This document shows positions 25,311 to 34,690 of a stretch of 35,612 nucleotides of DNA, piece after piece; the first letter of the stretch is position 1; each line of letters starts with the position of its first letter. The stretch covers positions 1 through 35,612 of the forward strand of contig JAJTER010000023.1 in NCBI GenBank assembly GCA_021299835.1, written 5' to 3'. The position numbers and the translations under genes are program-made. This DNA comes from Saprospiraceae bacterium (GTDB taxonomy: Bacteria; Bacteroidota; Bacteroidia; Chitinophagales; Saprospiraceae). The notes beneath the pieces are model-generated. The model did not search any database. It had not been told where the DNA came from and worked only from the letters and a program-made list of their open reading frames with translations.

Positions 25311-26582
25311 TTAAATACTCCATGAACCTCTCATAGGTTGCCAAACCAATCGATTGGCTTCTTCATCATTGATAAAGGATTGTGCTACCGGATCAAAATG
25401 AAGGGTTCTTCCCAAACGAATGGCGATGATACCCATATTTACCAAAGTAGCAGAACGATGTCCATTCATCTCATTGAGCGCAAATTTTTGCCTGGTACGC
25501 ACACTGTCAGAGAAAAGTCCAATTTGAGGTTCCGGGTCAGGTAAGGTGTCAATTAACCCTTTAAGATTTGGTATATCTGACTTAAAACCCTTATATATTT
25601 TTCCGTAAGGCCCTTCGATATATGCGGCATCTTTGTCTTTATTTTCCCCATCGAGAATGACTTGACAACCATCAGCGTAAGTGTAAGTAACTCGTCTCCA
25701 CGAACCTACGGCATCAGCATCTTGCTGAGGAGCATCGACCTCCACCCGTACTGGGGTAGTGTGGTCTTTTCCTAATAAGTATTGAACGGGATCGAGGTAA
25801 TGTTGCCCCATATCGCCCAAACCTCCACCGTCATAATCCCAATAACCCCGGAATACAGAGTGCACTCTTTCAGGATTGTAAGGTTTGTATGGAGCAGGTC
25901 CAAGCCAGGCATCATAATCGAGAGATTCCGGCACCGGCATTGGCTTAAGATTAGTCTTGCCACTCCAGAAAAATTTCCAGTTATACCCTGTAATTCCACT
26001 GACAGTTACTTTTAAAGGCCAGCCTAAAACGCCACTTTCGATGACTTTTTTAAGTGGCTTAACATCTGTTCCCAGTCCATAAAAGGTATCTTTAAATCGG
26101 AACCAGGTATTGAGTCTGAACATACGTCCATGTCTTTGGACGGCTTCAACCACTTTAATACCTTCACCAATGGTCCTGGTCATAGGCTTTTCACACCATA
26201 TATCCTTGCCAGCTTCCGCAGCAGCAATAGCCATTAATCAATGCCAATGCGGTGGCGTAACAATATGAACCACATCAATATCAGGCCTGGCCAATAGTTC
26301 TCGGAAATCACTGTAAGTGCTCACATCCGGACCTGCAATATCCGATGCTCTTTGAAGATGATTCTTATCGACATCACACACAGCCAAAAGTTTAGTCCCT
26401 TCATAATCAAAATGACCTAAACCCATACCACCTACCCCAATGATGCCTTTAGTCAGTTGATCACTCGGGGCAGTATATCCTTTTCCACCCAAAACAGATC
26501 GTGGGACGATAGTAAATGCAGCTAAAGAAGCCGAAGTGTATTTTAAAAAATTCCTCCTGGCTACCGATTTTTTTTCATTCAT
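25311..26582 (-). pseudogene. Gfo/Idh/MocA-family oxidoreductase with Tat signal, split by one in-frame TGA
   Basis: Read through one stop this is a 423-codon gene of normal size and order. The N-terminal piece (26582 to 26238, 114 residues) has a twin-arginine signal, RRNFLK, and the Rossmann motif GVGGMGLGH, and ends at PPHWH. The next codon is TGA (26240-26238); the same frame then continues L-M-A-I-A-A-A-E-A-G and the conserved EKP motif WCEKPMTRT, to 25311. An ATG at 26234 immediately follows, so the second piece (307 residues) could be translated by reinitiation, but it would lack the NAD(P) site. Homologues usually have alanine or glycine at the stop position; GGA to TGA is one change. 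The family oxidises sugar hydroxyls in the periplasm, here probably making the 3-keto substrate for DUF1080. A sequencing error is possible. Confidence 0.85.
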
Positions 26583-26609
26583 AATATCAACGATTGTAAG
26601 GTGAATATA

Positions 26610-27659
26610 CTATTTTTTTCCAAATTCCGCTGCTTCTTTATCCAAAATACTGGCATCAGGAAGACGATCAGCAATGAGAATGCGGTAACGGAAGGTGACT
26701 TCTTCTCCTTTCTTCAAAGTAAGATTTAACGAATCCTTTCCTTTGCTGAAGATGTTAGCCCCCAATGGATTAGCAGAAAAAAGGCCGTAACCTCTCGCAT
26801 GCCAGTAAGTAGGATAGCTCTTGTTCTTAGGATGATCCAAAATGGTTATTGAAACAGGTTTGTCTTTAATCATTCCACCCAAACGCATCCATTTAGCTCT
26901 GGTACTCCACACTTCTTCTCCCTTTATGCCTTCGCTACTCAAATATTCCCCTGTAACCCCGGTATTATCTAAGGTAGGTACATTGGTTTCCTTCCCTTGA
27001 GCATCAGTAAAAATTTCAGGCTTGTTGGAAGGGTGTTCCAGTTCACGGGCTACTCTGATAGCAATCATTCCCTCTTTATCATCCTTAAAATAAACACTTT
27101 CAACGAGTGCTTTGAGCGTCGTAATGCGGTCGATGTACCGTCCCAATGGGTGAGTTCCAAAAATAAACGTCGTGTTTTCCTCTAACACTTCCTTCCCTTT
27201 ACCATCTGCTTCAAACCAACCTGCCCGAATGGAAAGTTCCCCTTTATCCTTGCCAGGCTTTATCTTTGTCACCGCCTGGTGTTTCACCAATCCATAATTT
27301 TTAGGGTCTCCGGTGGTCAATATTTCCCTTGAATTATTCCAATAATCGATGCCGTTTACTTTTCCATAATTTAACCAAAGGCCAACATGGTGGGGATGAT
27401 CTATTCGTTCCCCGGCTCTTGGTGCTACAGGATAACCTCTGGTCAGAAGTTGCCCGTTTTCAGTGATTAGAGGGTATAACACAGGTTTTTTGACCTCTTC
27501 ATTTTGCGAAATAAAATACTGGGTAAATAATTTACCATTAATCTTAACTTCAATATCCTTGTTTGGTAAGGTGTTAAAGGTAACTCCTTCATTTTGAGAT
27601 AAAAGCATAAAAGGAGAGATGAAAGATAAAATGAAGACAATAGCTTTACTATTATTCAT
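26610..27659 (-). CDS. DUF6807 (PmoA-like) exported protein
   Basis: 349 residues with a signal peptide (about 1-22). The family mark is DHPHHVGLWLNYGKVNG (residues 87-103), containing the histidine cluster HPHH at 88-91, followed by GIDYWNNS. Proteins like this are annotated 'PmoA family' or DUF6807 and recur in Bacteroidota and Planctomycetes carbohydrate loci beside Gfo/Idh/MocA and DUF1080 genes; they are not methane monooxygenase. The beta-rich sequence suggests a galactose-mutarotase-like sandwich, but activity is not established to my knowledge. It lies 27 bases after uxaC and 27 before the oxidoreductase, all in one operon. Confidence 0.82.
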   Translation of the reverse strand: MNNSKAIVFILSFISPFMLLSQNEGVTFNTLPNKDIEVKINGKLFTQYFISQNEEVKKPVLYPLITENGQLLTRGYPVAPRAGERIDHPHHVGLWLNYGKVNGIDYWNNSREILTTGDPKNYGLVKHQAVTKIKPGKDKGELSIRAGWFEADGKGKEVLEENTTFIFGTHPLGRYIDRITTLKALVESVYFKDDKEGMIAIRVARELEHPSNKPEIFTDAQGKETNVPTLDNTGVTGEYLSSEGIKGEEVWSTRAKWMRLGGMIKDKPVSITILDHPKNKSYPTYWHARGYGLFSANPLGANIFSKGKDSLNLTLKKGEEVTFRYRILIADRLPDASILDKEAAEFGKK

Positions 27660-27686
27660 CGTATAATTTTTTTAAAAGGTTAAACA

Positions 27687-29099
27687 TTATTTTTCCCAGC
27701 CTAAGTATTCTCTGACATTATGGTAGCAAATATCCTGAATGATTTTTCCCGCCCAAGGGATGTCATTTGGGAGTTCTCCGTTTTCAATTTCCTTACCTAT
27801 CATATTACACAAAATTCTTCTGAAATATTCATGTCGGGGAAAGGAAAGGAAACTTCTGGAGTCGGTGAGCATTCCTACAAATTTACTTATCAGCCCCATG
27901 TTGGATAGGGTATTCATCTGCTGTTCCATGCCATCTTTTTGGTCTAAAAACCACCAGCCTGAGCCATATTGTATTTTTCCCGCTACACTTCCATCATTAA
28001 AGTTTCCAATCATAGAAGCCATAACGGCATTATCAGCAGGATTCAAATTATAAATAATTGTTTTTGTCAATCGGTCTTCTTCATCTAGTCGCGCCAGATA
28101 TTTTGACAATGCCTTAGCCTGAGACCAATCACCGATAGAGTCCCAACCGGTATCGGCACCTAAATTTTTCAAAGCTCTCAGGTTATTATTTCGCATGGCC
28201 CCAATATGAAATTGTTGAATCCAACCTAATGAATGATAAAGACAGCCCAGATCGAAAAGGATTGACGACATATATATATGTGCTTCTTCCTGAGAAACAG
28301 GTTCTCCATTGAGCGCTTTTTTGAAAATGCGATCTACTTCCGAAGCAGTATAATTTTCAGCACATAAATATTCTAATCCATGGTCCGAAAGCTGGCAACC
28401 GAGAGAAGCGAAGAAATCGGCTCGTTGAGACAATGCTTGTACAAGATCGTCGTAATTGACGATAGACACGGAAGTTAAATCAGCAAGCTGTCTGACAAAT
28501 GAGGCAAAATTTGCATTTTTTATTAAAATGAATTTGTCAGGTCTAAATGCGGGCAACATTTTTAAAGGGCCGTCCCCCTCATTTTTCATAGCTATATGAA
28601 ATTCAAGAGAATCTAAGGGATCATCCGTGGTGCAGACCGCCCTGACATTCATATTGGTTAGTAGGGGACGCACCCTGAAAGACGGCGTTTGTAGCAGTTC
28701 GTTACAATGAGCATAAATTGAGGCTGCATTATCCTTATTTAGGAGGTCATCAACGCCAAAATAGCGTTTCATTTCCAGAGCGGTCCAATGAAACAGCGGG
28801 TTTCTCCAGGTATAGGGAACCGTTTCTGACCATTTTTCAAATTTTTCGACATCACTTTTATTCCCTGTACAATAGGATTCATCAACGCCATTCATCCGCA
28901 TAGCTCTCCATTTATAATGATCACCGTAGAGCCAGATTTTTGAAATATTTTCAAAGGAATGATTTTCAGCAATTTGCTGAGGTGGCAAATGATTATGATA
29001 ATCTATAATGGGCATATCCTTAGCATAATCATGGTATAAGGAGGCGGCCGTATTGTTTTGTAACAAGAAATTTTCGTGTAAAAAAGAAGTGGTTGCCAT
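27687..29099 (-). CDS. uxaC: glucuronate isomerase UxaC
   Basis: Isomerises D-glucuronate to D-fructuronate (and galacturonate to tagaturonate), the first step of hexuronate breakdown, in the cytoplasm. 470 residues, matching E. coli UxaC (470). The N-terminal IIDYHNHLPP (31-40) carries the amidohydrolase-fold histidines H35 and H37; WRAMRMNGVDE, CTTDDPLDSLEFH, FRPDK and DSRSFLSFPRHEYFRR are conserved UxaC segments. It is the first gene of the left arm, divergent from susC across 181 bases that hold a LacI-type operator. Other hexuronate genes (uxuA, uxuB, kdgK) are not in the window. Confidence 0.97.
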   Translation of the reverse strand: MATTSFLHENFLLQNNTAASLYHDYAKDMPIIDYHNHLPPQQIAENHSFENISKIWLYGDHYKWRAMRMNGVDESYCTGNKSDVEKFEKWSETVPYTWRNPLFHWTALEMKRYFGVDDLLNKDNAASIYAHCNELLQTPSFRVRPLLTNMNVRAVCTTDDPLDSLEFHIAMKNEGDGPLKMLPAFRPDKFILIKNANFASFVRQLADLTSVSIVNYDDLVQALSQRADFFASLGCQLSDHGLEYLCAENYTASEVDRIFKKALNGEPVSQEEAHIYMSSILFDLGCLYHSLGWIQQFHIGAMRNNNLRALKNLGADTGWDSIGDWSQAKALSKYLARLDEEDRLTKTIIYNLNPADNAVMASMIGNFNDGSVAGKIQYGSGWWFLDQKDGMEQQMNTLSNMGLISKFVGMLTDSRSFLSFPRHEYFRRILCNMIGKEIENGELPNDIPWAGKIIQDICYHNVREYLGWEK

Positions 29100-29192
29100 A
29101 AAAAAAGGTTAGTTAAAGGACTGATTTATGAATAGAAAACAAAAGATAAGTGTATAATTTGGATAAACCATCAATTCCCTTCATTTTTTTGA

Positions 29193-29208
29193 ACGCAAAC
29201 GTTTTCGT
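29193..29208. promoter_or_regulatory. LacI/GalR-type operator palindrome in the uxaC-susC divergent region
   Basis: ACGCAAACGTTTTCGT is a 16-bp palindrome centred on CG with one mismatched pair, and its core AAACGTTT fits the AAnCGnTT core bound by LacI/GalR-family repressors. It lies 94 bases before uxaC and 73 before susC, so one regulator could control both arms. No LacI-family gene is in the window. Near-consensus -7 boxes (TAATTTG forms near 29155 and 29252) were seen but are not exact. Confidence 0.6.
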
Positions 29209-29251
29209 AAATTTAATATAGTTAAAAAGCAATAGTTAATATTAATTATTC

Positions 29252-29268
29252 TAATTTGTAACAAATTA
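29252..29268. promoter_or_regulatory. 17-bp perfect palindrome just upstream of susC
   Basis: TAATTTGT (29252-29259), A, ACAAATTA (29261-29268): 8-bp perfect arms, ending 12 bases before the susC ATG. It could be an operator for a second regulator or a weak hairpin in the 5' leader. AT-rich sequence makes chance possible. Confidence 0.35.
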
Positions 29269-29280
29269 AAATGTACAATT

Positions 29281-32200
29281 ATGAAAAAACACTATCTTTT
29301 ATTGGGTTTTTTACTAACATTACTTCCTTTTCAAATGCTTTTGGCTCAATCACGAACCATAAACGGTACCGTTTCTGATGCAAAAAAAGAGGGTTTAATT
29401 GGGGTGACTGTCAGTTTAAAAGGTACCACCGTTGGTACCGTTACAGATGAGAATGGAGCTTATTCAATTACAGTGGGGAGTGGGAATGATATCCTGGTTT
29501 TCAGTTATGTGGGATTTATTTCCCAGGAAATTACAGCGGGTACACAAACTCAAGTGAATGTTACCTTAGCGGAAGATGTGCAAAATCTTTCTGAGGTGGT
29601 CGTCGTTGGTTATGGTACACAAAAGAAAAGTCAGTTGGCAGGCGCTATTTCGTCGGTAAGTGCAGAAGATATTATGTCACTCCCCGTAACCAATGCCCGT
29701 CAGGCATTACAGGGTAGAGCGGCTGGTGTTGACGTGGTACAGGCAGGTAGTAAACCTGGTGCCGGTCCACAGATTCGTATCAGGGGACGTCGTTCCTTTA
29801 ATGCAACCAATAATCCGCTGTATGTGGTAGATGGAATTCCTTTATCTGGCGGTATTGATGATATCAATCCACAGGACATCCTATCTATGGAGATTCTTAA
29901 GGATGCTTCAGCTACGGCTATTTACGGTGCAAGGGGTGCGAATGGTGTGGTCATCATTTCCACAAGAAGAGGTGCCGCAGGAAAAACGGTGGTTTCTTTT
30001 GATACTTATGTGGGTATGAATCAAAGCCTGGGTAATATTAAAGTATTTGATGGTCCTGGTTTTGCAGAGTACAAAAGGGAATCAAGAAGAGCCATTGGCC
30101 AATATCCGCTTGGAAAAGGAACCGAAGCGGATGACGCTAAGATTTTTGAACCAGTGGAAATGGAAAGTATTAAACTGGGCAGAAGTACCGATTATGTAAA
30201 TGGTATGTTACAGGATGGAATGATTCAGTCTCATCAATTGGGTATTTCCGGTGGTTCTGAAAAAACAACTTTTAACATTACGGGTAATTTCTTTCAGGAC
30301 ATAGGTGTTGTTAAAAAACAAGATTTCACACGTTATACTTTCAGGGTGAATCTGGATCATCAGATAAACAAAAGCCTGAAAGTTGGCTTATCTACCCTTT
30401 TTGTTAACAGTGCCAGAAATGGCGAGAATTTCAATCCACTCGGCGGTGCTTTAGCTGAAAACCCATTAGGCAAGCCTTATGATGACGCAGGAAACTTAAT
30501 ATTTTTGCCTACCTCAGACGGACTTCGAACCAATCCATTTGCCGAAATTGTAGATGGTGCACAAATTGATTTAGGAAAAAGATACCGTATATTCAATAGT
30601 ATTTATGGTGAATGGCAAATAGCAAAAGGTCTTAAGTACAGAGTAAATTTTGGGCCTGATTTCACGGTAACAAGAAATGGCAGGTTCACAGGTGCATTTA
30701 CCCAAAGTCAGCGGGGAGGAGTTGCTACTGGAGGTGTTGAGGATCGTTTTACTTTTAACTATACAGTGGAAAATATCCTTACTTACGATAAGAAATTTGG
30801 TGCCTCACATAATTTTAATTTTACCGCTCTTCAATCTTTTCAAAAAGACAGAGAGGAATATTCTGGTATGAGTGTATCTGGTATTCCTGCAGAAGCTCAA
30901 TTATATCACTCTCTGGGTTCTGCCAGCTTGATTACAGGTGCTTCCACCAATCTTTCTGAATGGGCTTTACTTTCCTACATGGGTAGAATTAATTACGATT
31001 TCAGGGAAAAATACTTGTTGACAGCAACCGTTCGTGCAGACGGTTCTTCTCGTTTTGGAACGAATAACAGATTTGGTATTTTCCCTTCAGTGGCCGTGGG
31101 TTGGAATATTGCCAGGGAATCCTTTATGGAAGATTTAGGATTTCTTGAAAATTTAAAATTAAGAGCAAGTTATGGTTCCATCGGTAATCAAGCTATCAAC
31201 CCATACCAAACACAGGCATTACTTGGAAGAACTGCTTATGCGTATGACAACACAGCGGGTTATGGCTATAGACCAAACACCATAGGTAATCCTGATTTGC
31301 GTTGGGAAACTTCCACAACGGCCAATCTAGGATTAGATTTTAGCCTTTTTGCCGGAAGAATTAATGGTTCTTTTGAATACTATAATACCACAACAACTGA
31401 CTTATTGGCACCACAACCGCTTCCAACCTCCACTGGTTTTGGAGGTTTCACAACAAATGTTGGTTCTACACAAAACAAAGGAGTTGAATTGACCCTTTCT
31501 ACCGTAAACGTAGATAAAGGTGGATTTACCTGGGAAACCGATTTGATTTTTAATAAAAATACAGAGGCCATTTTAGAATTGGCTAACGGAAAAGTGGATG
31601 ATATCGCTGCAGGTCGTTTTATTGGTAAGCCACTAACTGTGTTTTTCGATTATAAGAAGTTAGGTATCTGGCAAACAAATGAAGCAGATCAAGCCAAAGT
31701 TTTTGGGGATAGAGTAGGCCAGATTAAAGTGGAGGATTTCAATAAAGATGGTAAAATTAACGCCAGTGATCGCCAGATTCTTGGATCTGCCGTTCCCGAT
31801 TTTGCTGCCGGTTTAACCAACCGCTTTTCTTACAAAGGCATTGATTTCTCTTTCTTCATTTTTGCGAGGATAGGACAAATGATTCGCAGCCGTTATCATT
31901 TGGATCAGAATAAACTCGCGGGACGCTACAATAACATTGCGGTTGATTATTGGACGCCAAGTAATCCAACCAATGCCTTCCCTCAACCTGTGGTTACTCA
32001 GGAATTTCCAAAATATGATAATTCCCTGGCCTATTTTGATGGGTCTTTCATAAAAGTGAGAAATATTAATATTGGATATAACCTGCCAAAAACAGTGGTT
32101 GCCAAATTAAAAATGGAAAGTCTTCGTTTTTTCTCCAGTATTCAGCAACCTTTCATATTTTCCCAATATATCACCAAATATCAAGGTGTGGATCCTGAAA

Positions 32201-32301
32201 CCTGGGCCGATGGCGAGCAAGGTGTTGGAGGTGGAGAAGTATCAGGCTCTGTTAGCCCTGCTATCCGTACCATTACCATTGGCCTAAACGCCAAGTTCTA
32301 A
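29281..32301 (+). CDS. SusC/RagA-family TonB-linked outer membrane protein
   Basis: 1006 residues, complete. Signal peptide to about residue 23 (LLAQ); residues about 27-100 are the CarboxypepD_reg-like domain (TINGTVSDAKKEGLIGVTV); then the plug begins with LSEVVVVGYGTQKKSQLAGAI and includes IRIRGRRSFNATNNPLYVVDG, typical of SusC; the beta-barrel follows and ends in TITIGLNAKF. It transports the substrate of this locus across the outer membrane with TonB energy. SusD follows after 14 bases. The divergent uxaC operon and shared operator region suggest a uronic-acid-containing substrate. Confidence 0.96.
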   Translation: MKKHYLLLGFLLTLLPFQMLLAQSRTINGTVSDAKKEGLIGVTVSLKGTTVGTVTDENGAYSITVGSGNDILVFSYVGFISQEITAGTQTQVNVTLAEDVQNLSEVVVVGYGTQKKSQLAGAISSVSAEDIMSLPVTNARQALQGRAAGVDVVQAGSKPGAGPQIRIRGRRSFNATNNPLYVVDGIPLSGGIDDINPQDILSMEILKDASATAIYGARGANGVVIISTRRGAAGKTVVSFDTYVGMNQSLGNIKVFDGPGFAEYKRESRRAIGQYPLGKGTEADDAKIFEPVEMESIKLGRSTDYVNGMLQDGMIQSHQLGISGGSEKTTFNITGNFFQDIGVVKKQDFTRYTFRVNLDHQINKSLKVGLSTLFVNSARNGENFNPLGGALAENPLGKPYDDAGNLIFLPTSDGLRTNPFAEIVDGAQIDLGKRYRIFNSIYGEWQIAKGLKYRVNFGPDFTVTRNGRFTGAFTQSQRGGVATGGVEDRFTFNYTVENILTYDKKFGASHNFNFTALQSFQKDREEYSGMSVSGIPAEAQLYHSLGSASLITGASTNLSEWALLSYMGRINYDFREKYLLTATVRADGSSRFGTNNRFGIFPSVAVGWNIARESFMEDLGFLENLKLRASYGSIGNQAINPYQTQALLGRTAYAYDNTAGYGYRPNTIGNPDLRWETSTTANLGLDFSLFAGRINGSFEYYNTTTTDLLAPQPLPTSTGFGGFTTNVGSTQNKGVELTLSTVNVDKGGFTWETDLIFNKNTEAILELANGKVDDIAAGRFIGKPLTVFFDYKKLGIWQTNEADQAKVFGDRVGQIKVEDFNKDGKINASDRQILGSAVPDFAAGLTNRFSYKGIDFSFFIFARIGQMIRSRYHLDQNKLAGRYNNIAVDYWTPSNPTNAFPQPVVTQEFPKYDNSLAYFDGSFIKVRNINIGYNLPKTVVAKLKMESLRFFSSIQQPFIFSQYITKYQGVDPETWADGEQGVGGGEVSGSVSPAIRTITIGLNAKF

Positions 32302-32315
32302 TTTTAAATTTCTTA

Positions 32316-33989
32316 ATGAATATTATGAAAACAATGCACATAAATAATAAGATTTCGGTAGGATTGTTCCTTTTTTTCCTACTATCCGCTCCATCTTGTG
32401 GCGATTTGCTGCAAGAGGACGTAATTTCAGCTATTGGTAATGATTATTTGAATACTCCAGCGGGTGTAAATGATGGGGTGAACGCAGCTTATTCTTCTAT
32501 CAGAGCCTGGTATGGAACGGAGAGAGGCAATAATTTTACCATTTTTGGTACCGATACCCATACCAATGGCGCTGATGGTAGCTGGAAATTTATGAATACT
32601 TACGATAGTCAATTTGATTCCAGAAATGGACATGTTCAGGAGCTCTGGGATGAATTTTACAGAGGGATAAATACTTGTAATGCAGTTATAGACAGGAGTG
32701 TGAATGTAAAGGGTATGCCAGAGGCTACCTTAAAGCAAAGAGTTGCTGAAGCAAAATTCATTCGCGCACATAATTATTTTATCCTGACCCAATTATTTGG
32801 TGGGGTAGATCTAAGATTAAAGGAGACAGTAGCACCAACCAAAGAGGTTACCCGTTCTACAGTTCAGGCGCAATACGCAGCGATTATCAAAGACCTGACT
32901 GAAGCAATACCAGATCTTGAGGCAAAAGCCAAAGCTACGCTGTACGGTAAAGCTACCCGACCTGCTGCTGAACATTTACTCGGAAAAGTTTATTTGACCA
33001 AAAGTACCTCAGAGGCAAAGGCCAATGATGATTTAGCTAAAGCTATTCCTTTGTTTCAAAATGTCATCAATAACTATGGCATTAAATTATTGCCCGATTT
33101 TGGCCTTGTCCATAGGGAAGGAAATGAGATTAATGATGAGGTTATCTGGTCTGTTCAATATACACGGGATCCATTGACCAATGGAGGTGGAAACAACGCA
33201 CATGTATTCTTCCTTATGGAATATGATATTCAACCGGGTATGCAGCGTGACGTTGCTAACGGCAGACCTTTTAAGCGTTATATGCCGACTAAATATACTA
33301 TCGATGTTGTTTTCAAAGACAAAGAAAATGATAGCCGTTATAAGAAAACATTCAAAGATGTTTATTTCTCAAACAGACCTGGAACGTATAATACCAGTTT
33401 TGATAATTCTAAAGCTAAAGTAACTTTTGCAGCAGGAGATACCTGTATCTTTTTACCTGGTTATGAGATGCCAATGGCGGAAAGAGCGGCAAAAAAATAC
33501 CAGGTGCTAGTGCCTTCCAGATATGATGAACGGATTTACCCATCTGTTTCAAAACACATAGATGGTGGAAGAATTGATAGAACACAGTTCGAAGGAGGCA
33601 GAGATTATATTGCCTTCCGTCTTGCCGATACTTACCTTATGTTAGCAGAGGCTCAGTTACTGACAGGTAATAAAGATGGAGCGGTTGCTACCATCAACGC
33701 TGTTCGCCGTCGTGCTGCTTTCCCTGGAAAACAAGCGGCCATGGAAATTACTGCTGATCAGATGAATCTTGAATTAATCATTGAGGAAAGAGAAAGAGAA
33801 TTAATTGGTGAGCAAATGCGTTGGTTCGATCTTAAACGTTGGGGAATTCTCGTGGAACGAGTACAAAAATATAACCCCCAAGGCGCCCCTAATATTAAAC
33901 CTTTTCATGCGCTACGTCCTATTCCACAAGTACAAATAGATAGAGTTACAGGAAATGCTTCTGCTTTTGCTCAGAATCCTGGTTATTGA
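32316..33989 (+). CDS. RagB/SusD-family nutrient-binding outer membrane lipoprotein
   Basis: 557 residues, partner of the preceding SusC. Lipoprotein signal with lipid cysteine C28 (motif APSC); M4 and M7 are alternative starts with the same lipobox. SusD features include ELWDEFYRGINTCNAVID, AEAKFIRAHNYFILTQLFGG, LADTYLMLAEAQLLTG, and the C-terminal ERERELIGEQMRWFDLKRWG. It is followed by a strong hairpin terminator before the DUF1080 genes. Confidence 0.95.
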   Translation: MNIMKTMHINNKISVGLFLFFLLSAPSCGDLLQEDVISAIGNDYLNTPAGVNDGVNAAYSSIRAWYGTERGNNFTIFGTDTHTNGADGSWKFMNTYDSQFDSRNGHVQELWDEFYRGINTCNAVIDRSVNVKGMPEATLKQRVAEAKFIRAHNYFILTQLFGGVDLRLKETVAPTKEVTRSTVQAQYAAIIKDLTEAIPDLEAKAKATLYGKATRPAAEHLLGKVYLTKSTSEAKANDDLAKAIPLFQNVINNYGIKLLPDFGLVHREGNEINDEVIWSVQYTRDPLTNGGGNNAHVFFLMEYDIQPGMQRDVANGRPFKRYMPTKYTIDVVFKDKENDSRYKKTFKDVYFSNRPGTYNTSFDNSKAKVTFAAGDTCIFLPGYEMPMAERAAKKYQVLVPSRYDERIYPSVSKHIDGGRIDRTQFEGGRDYIAFRLADTYLMLAEAQLLTGNKDGAVATINAVRRRAAFPGKQAAMEITADQMNLELIIEERERELIGEQMRWFDLKRWGILVERVQKYNPQGAPNIKPFHALRPIPQVQIDRVTGNASAFAQNPGY

Positions 33990-34003
33990 TTTTTTTCTTA
34001 TAT

Positions 34004-34040
34004 TAGGGGTGGCTTTATAAGTCACCCCTATTGTTTTTTA
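34004..34040 (+). terminator. Rho-independent terminator or attenuator after susD
   Basis: TAGGGGTGGCTT (34004-34015), loop TAT, AAGTCACCCCTA (34019-34030): 12 pairs including one G-U, followed by TTGTTTTTTA. It starts 14 bases after the susD stop and ends just before the DUF1080 start, so it may lower expression of the downstream genes relative to susCD. Confidence 0.8.
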
Positions 34041-34045
34041 CTAAA

Positions 34046-34660
34046 ATGCTGAATAACATGAGATTTTCACCTTTCCTCTTCTTGTCTTTTTTAACCCTCT
34101 TTTCTTTGGAAGCCTTAGCGCAAACTAAAGAACCGTCTTTTAAAAAACTATTTAATGGTAAAAATTTAAAGGGCTGGATTGCTTCCGCTGAAAAAGATAG
34201 CTGGCAAGTGGTGGACGGTGTTTTAGACGTTAAAAGTAGCCCGGAAAGAAAGGGTAGTATTCTTTGGACGGAAAGAATTTTCACAGATTTTATTTTTCAA
34301 ACAGATTTTAAAATGGGCGATGGCGTAGTGGATTCCGGCGTATTTTTAAAATCTGAAGCTAATCAAATTCAAATAGGTATTTCGGGTTCCCTTAAAATGG
34401 ATAAAACAGGTTCTCCTTATATGCCCGGGAAGGGTTATCCCGTGACTGCTGCTAATATTCCTGAAATACTTAAACCCAATGGTTGGAATACCATGAGGAT
34501 TAAATGCGAAGGGAAAAATTTTACCGTTTGGCTCAATGGCATCGAAGTACTTCAGTATCTTTCCGATACCATTCCTAATGAAGGTCAAATAGGCCTTCAA
34601 TTGCATCCCAAAAATGAAATGGCAATTCAATTCAGGAATATCCTGATTCAAGATATTTAA
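34046..34660 (+). CDS. exported single-domain DUF1080 (3-keto-disaccharide hydrolase) protein
   Basis: 204 residues from ATG at 34046; ATG at 34058 gives 200 residues and an equally good signal peptide. A TTG at 34031 is in frame but lies in the T-run of the terminator, so I rejected it. Signal sequence ends near EALAQ; the rest is one DUF1080 domain starting KKLFNGKNLKGW and containing the strand pattern VVDSGVFLKS and late RNILIQDI. DUF1080 proteins hydrolyse 3-keto-glycosides produced by Gfo/Idh/MocA dehydrogenases. It is followed 30 bases later by another DUF1080 gene. Confidence 0.9.
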   Translation: MLNNMRFSPFLFLSFLTLFSLEALAQTKEPSFKKLFNGKNLKGWIASAEKDSWQVVDGVLDVKSSPERKGSILWTERIFTDFIFQTDFKMGDGVVDSGVFLKSEANQIQIGISGSLKMDKTGSPYMPGKGYPVTAANIPEILKPNGWNTMRIKCEGKNFTVWLNGIEVLQYLSDTIPNEGQIGLQLHPKNEMAIQFRNILIQDI

Positions 34661-34690
34661 CCCTTTTTAACATTTTAACATAAATATCAA

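Noticed and set aside
26238-26240. Selenocysteine at the in-frame TGA of the oxidoreductase
   Set aside because: No Gfo/Idh/MocA selenoprotein is known to me and I saw no clear SECIS-like hairpin just after it. TGA is a normal stop for modC and sdaA in this window, so general recoding is also unlikely.
34031-34045. TTG start for the DUF1080 gene at 34031
   Set aside because: It lies in the T-run of the terminator and adds five residues before a complete signal peptide; ATG at 34046 or 34058 is better.
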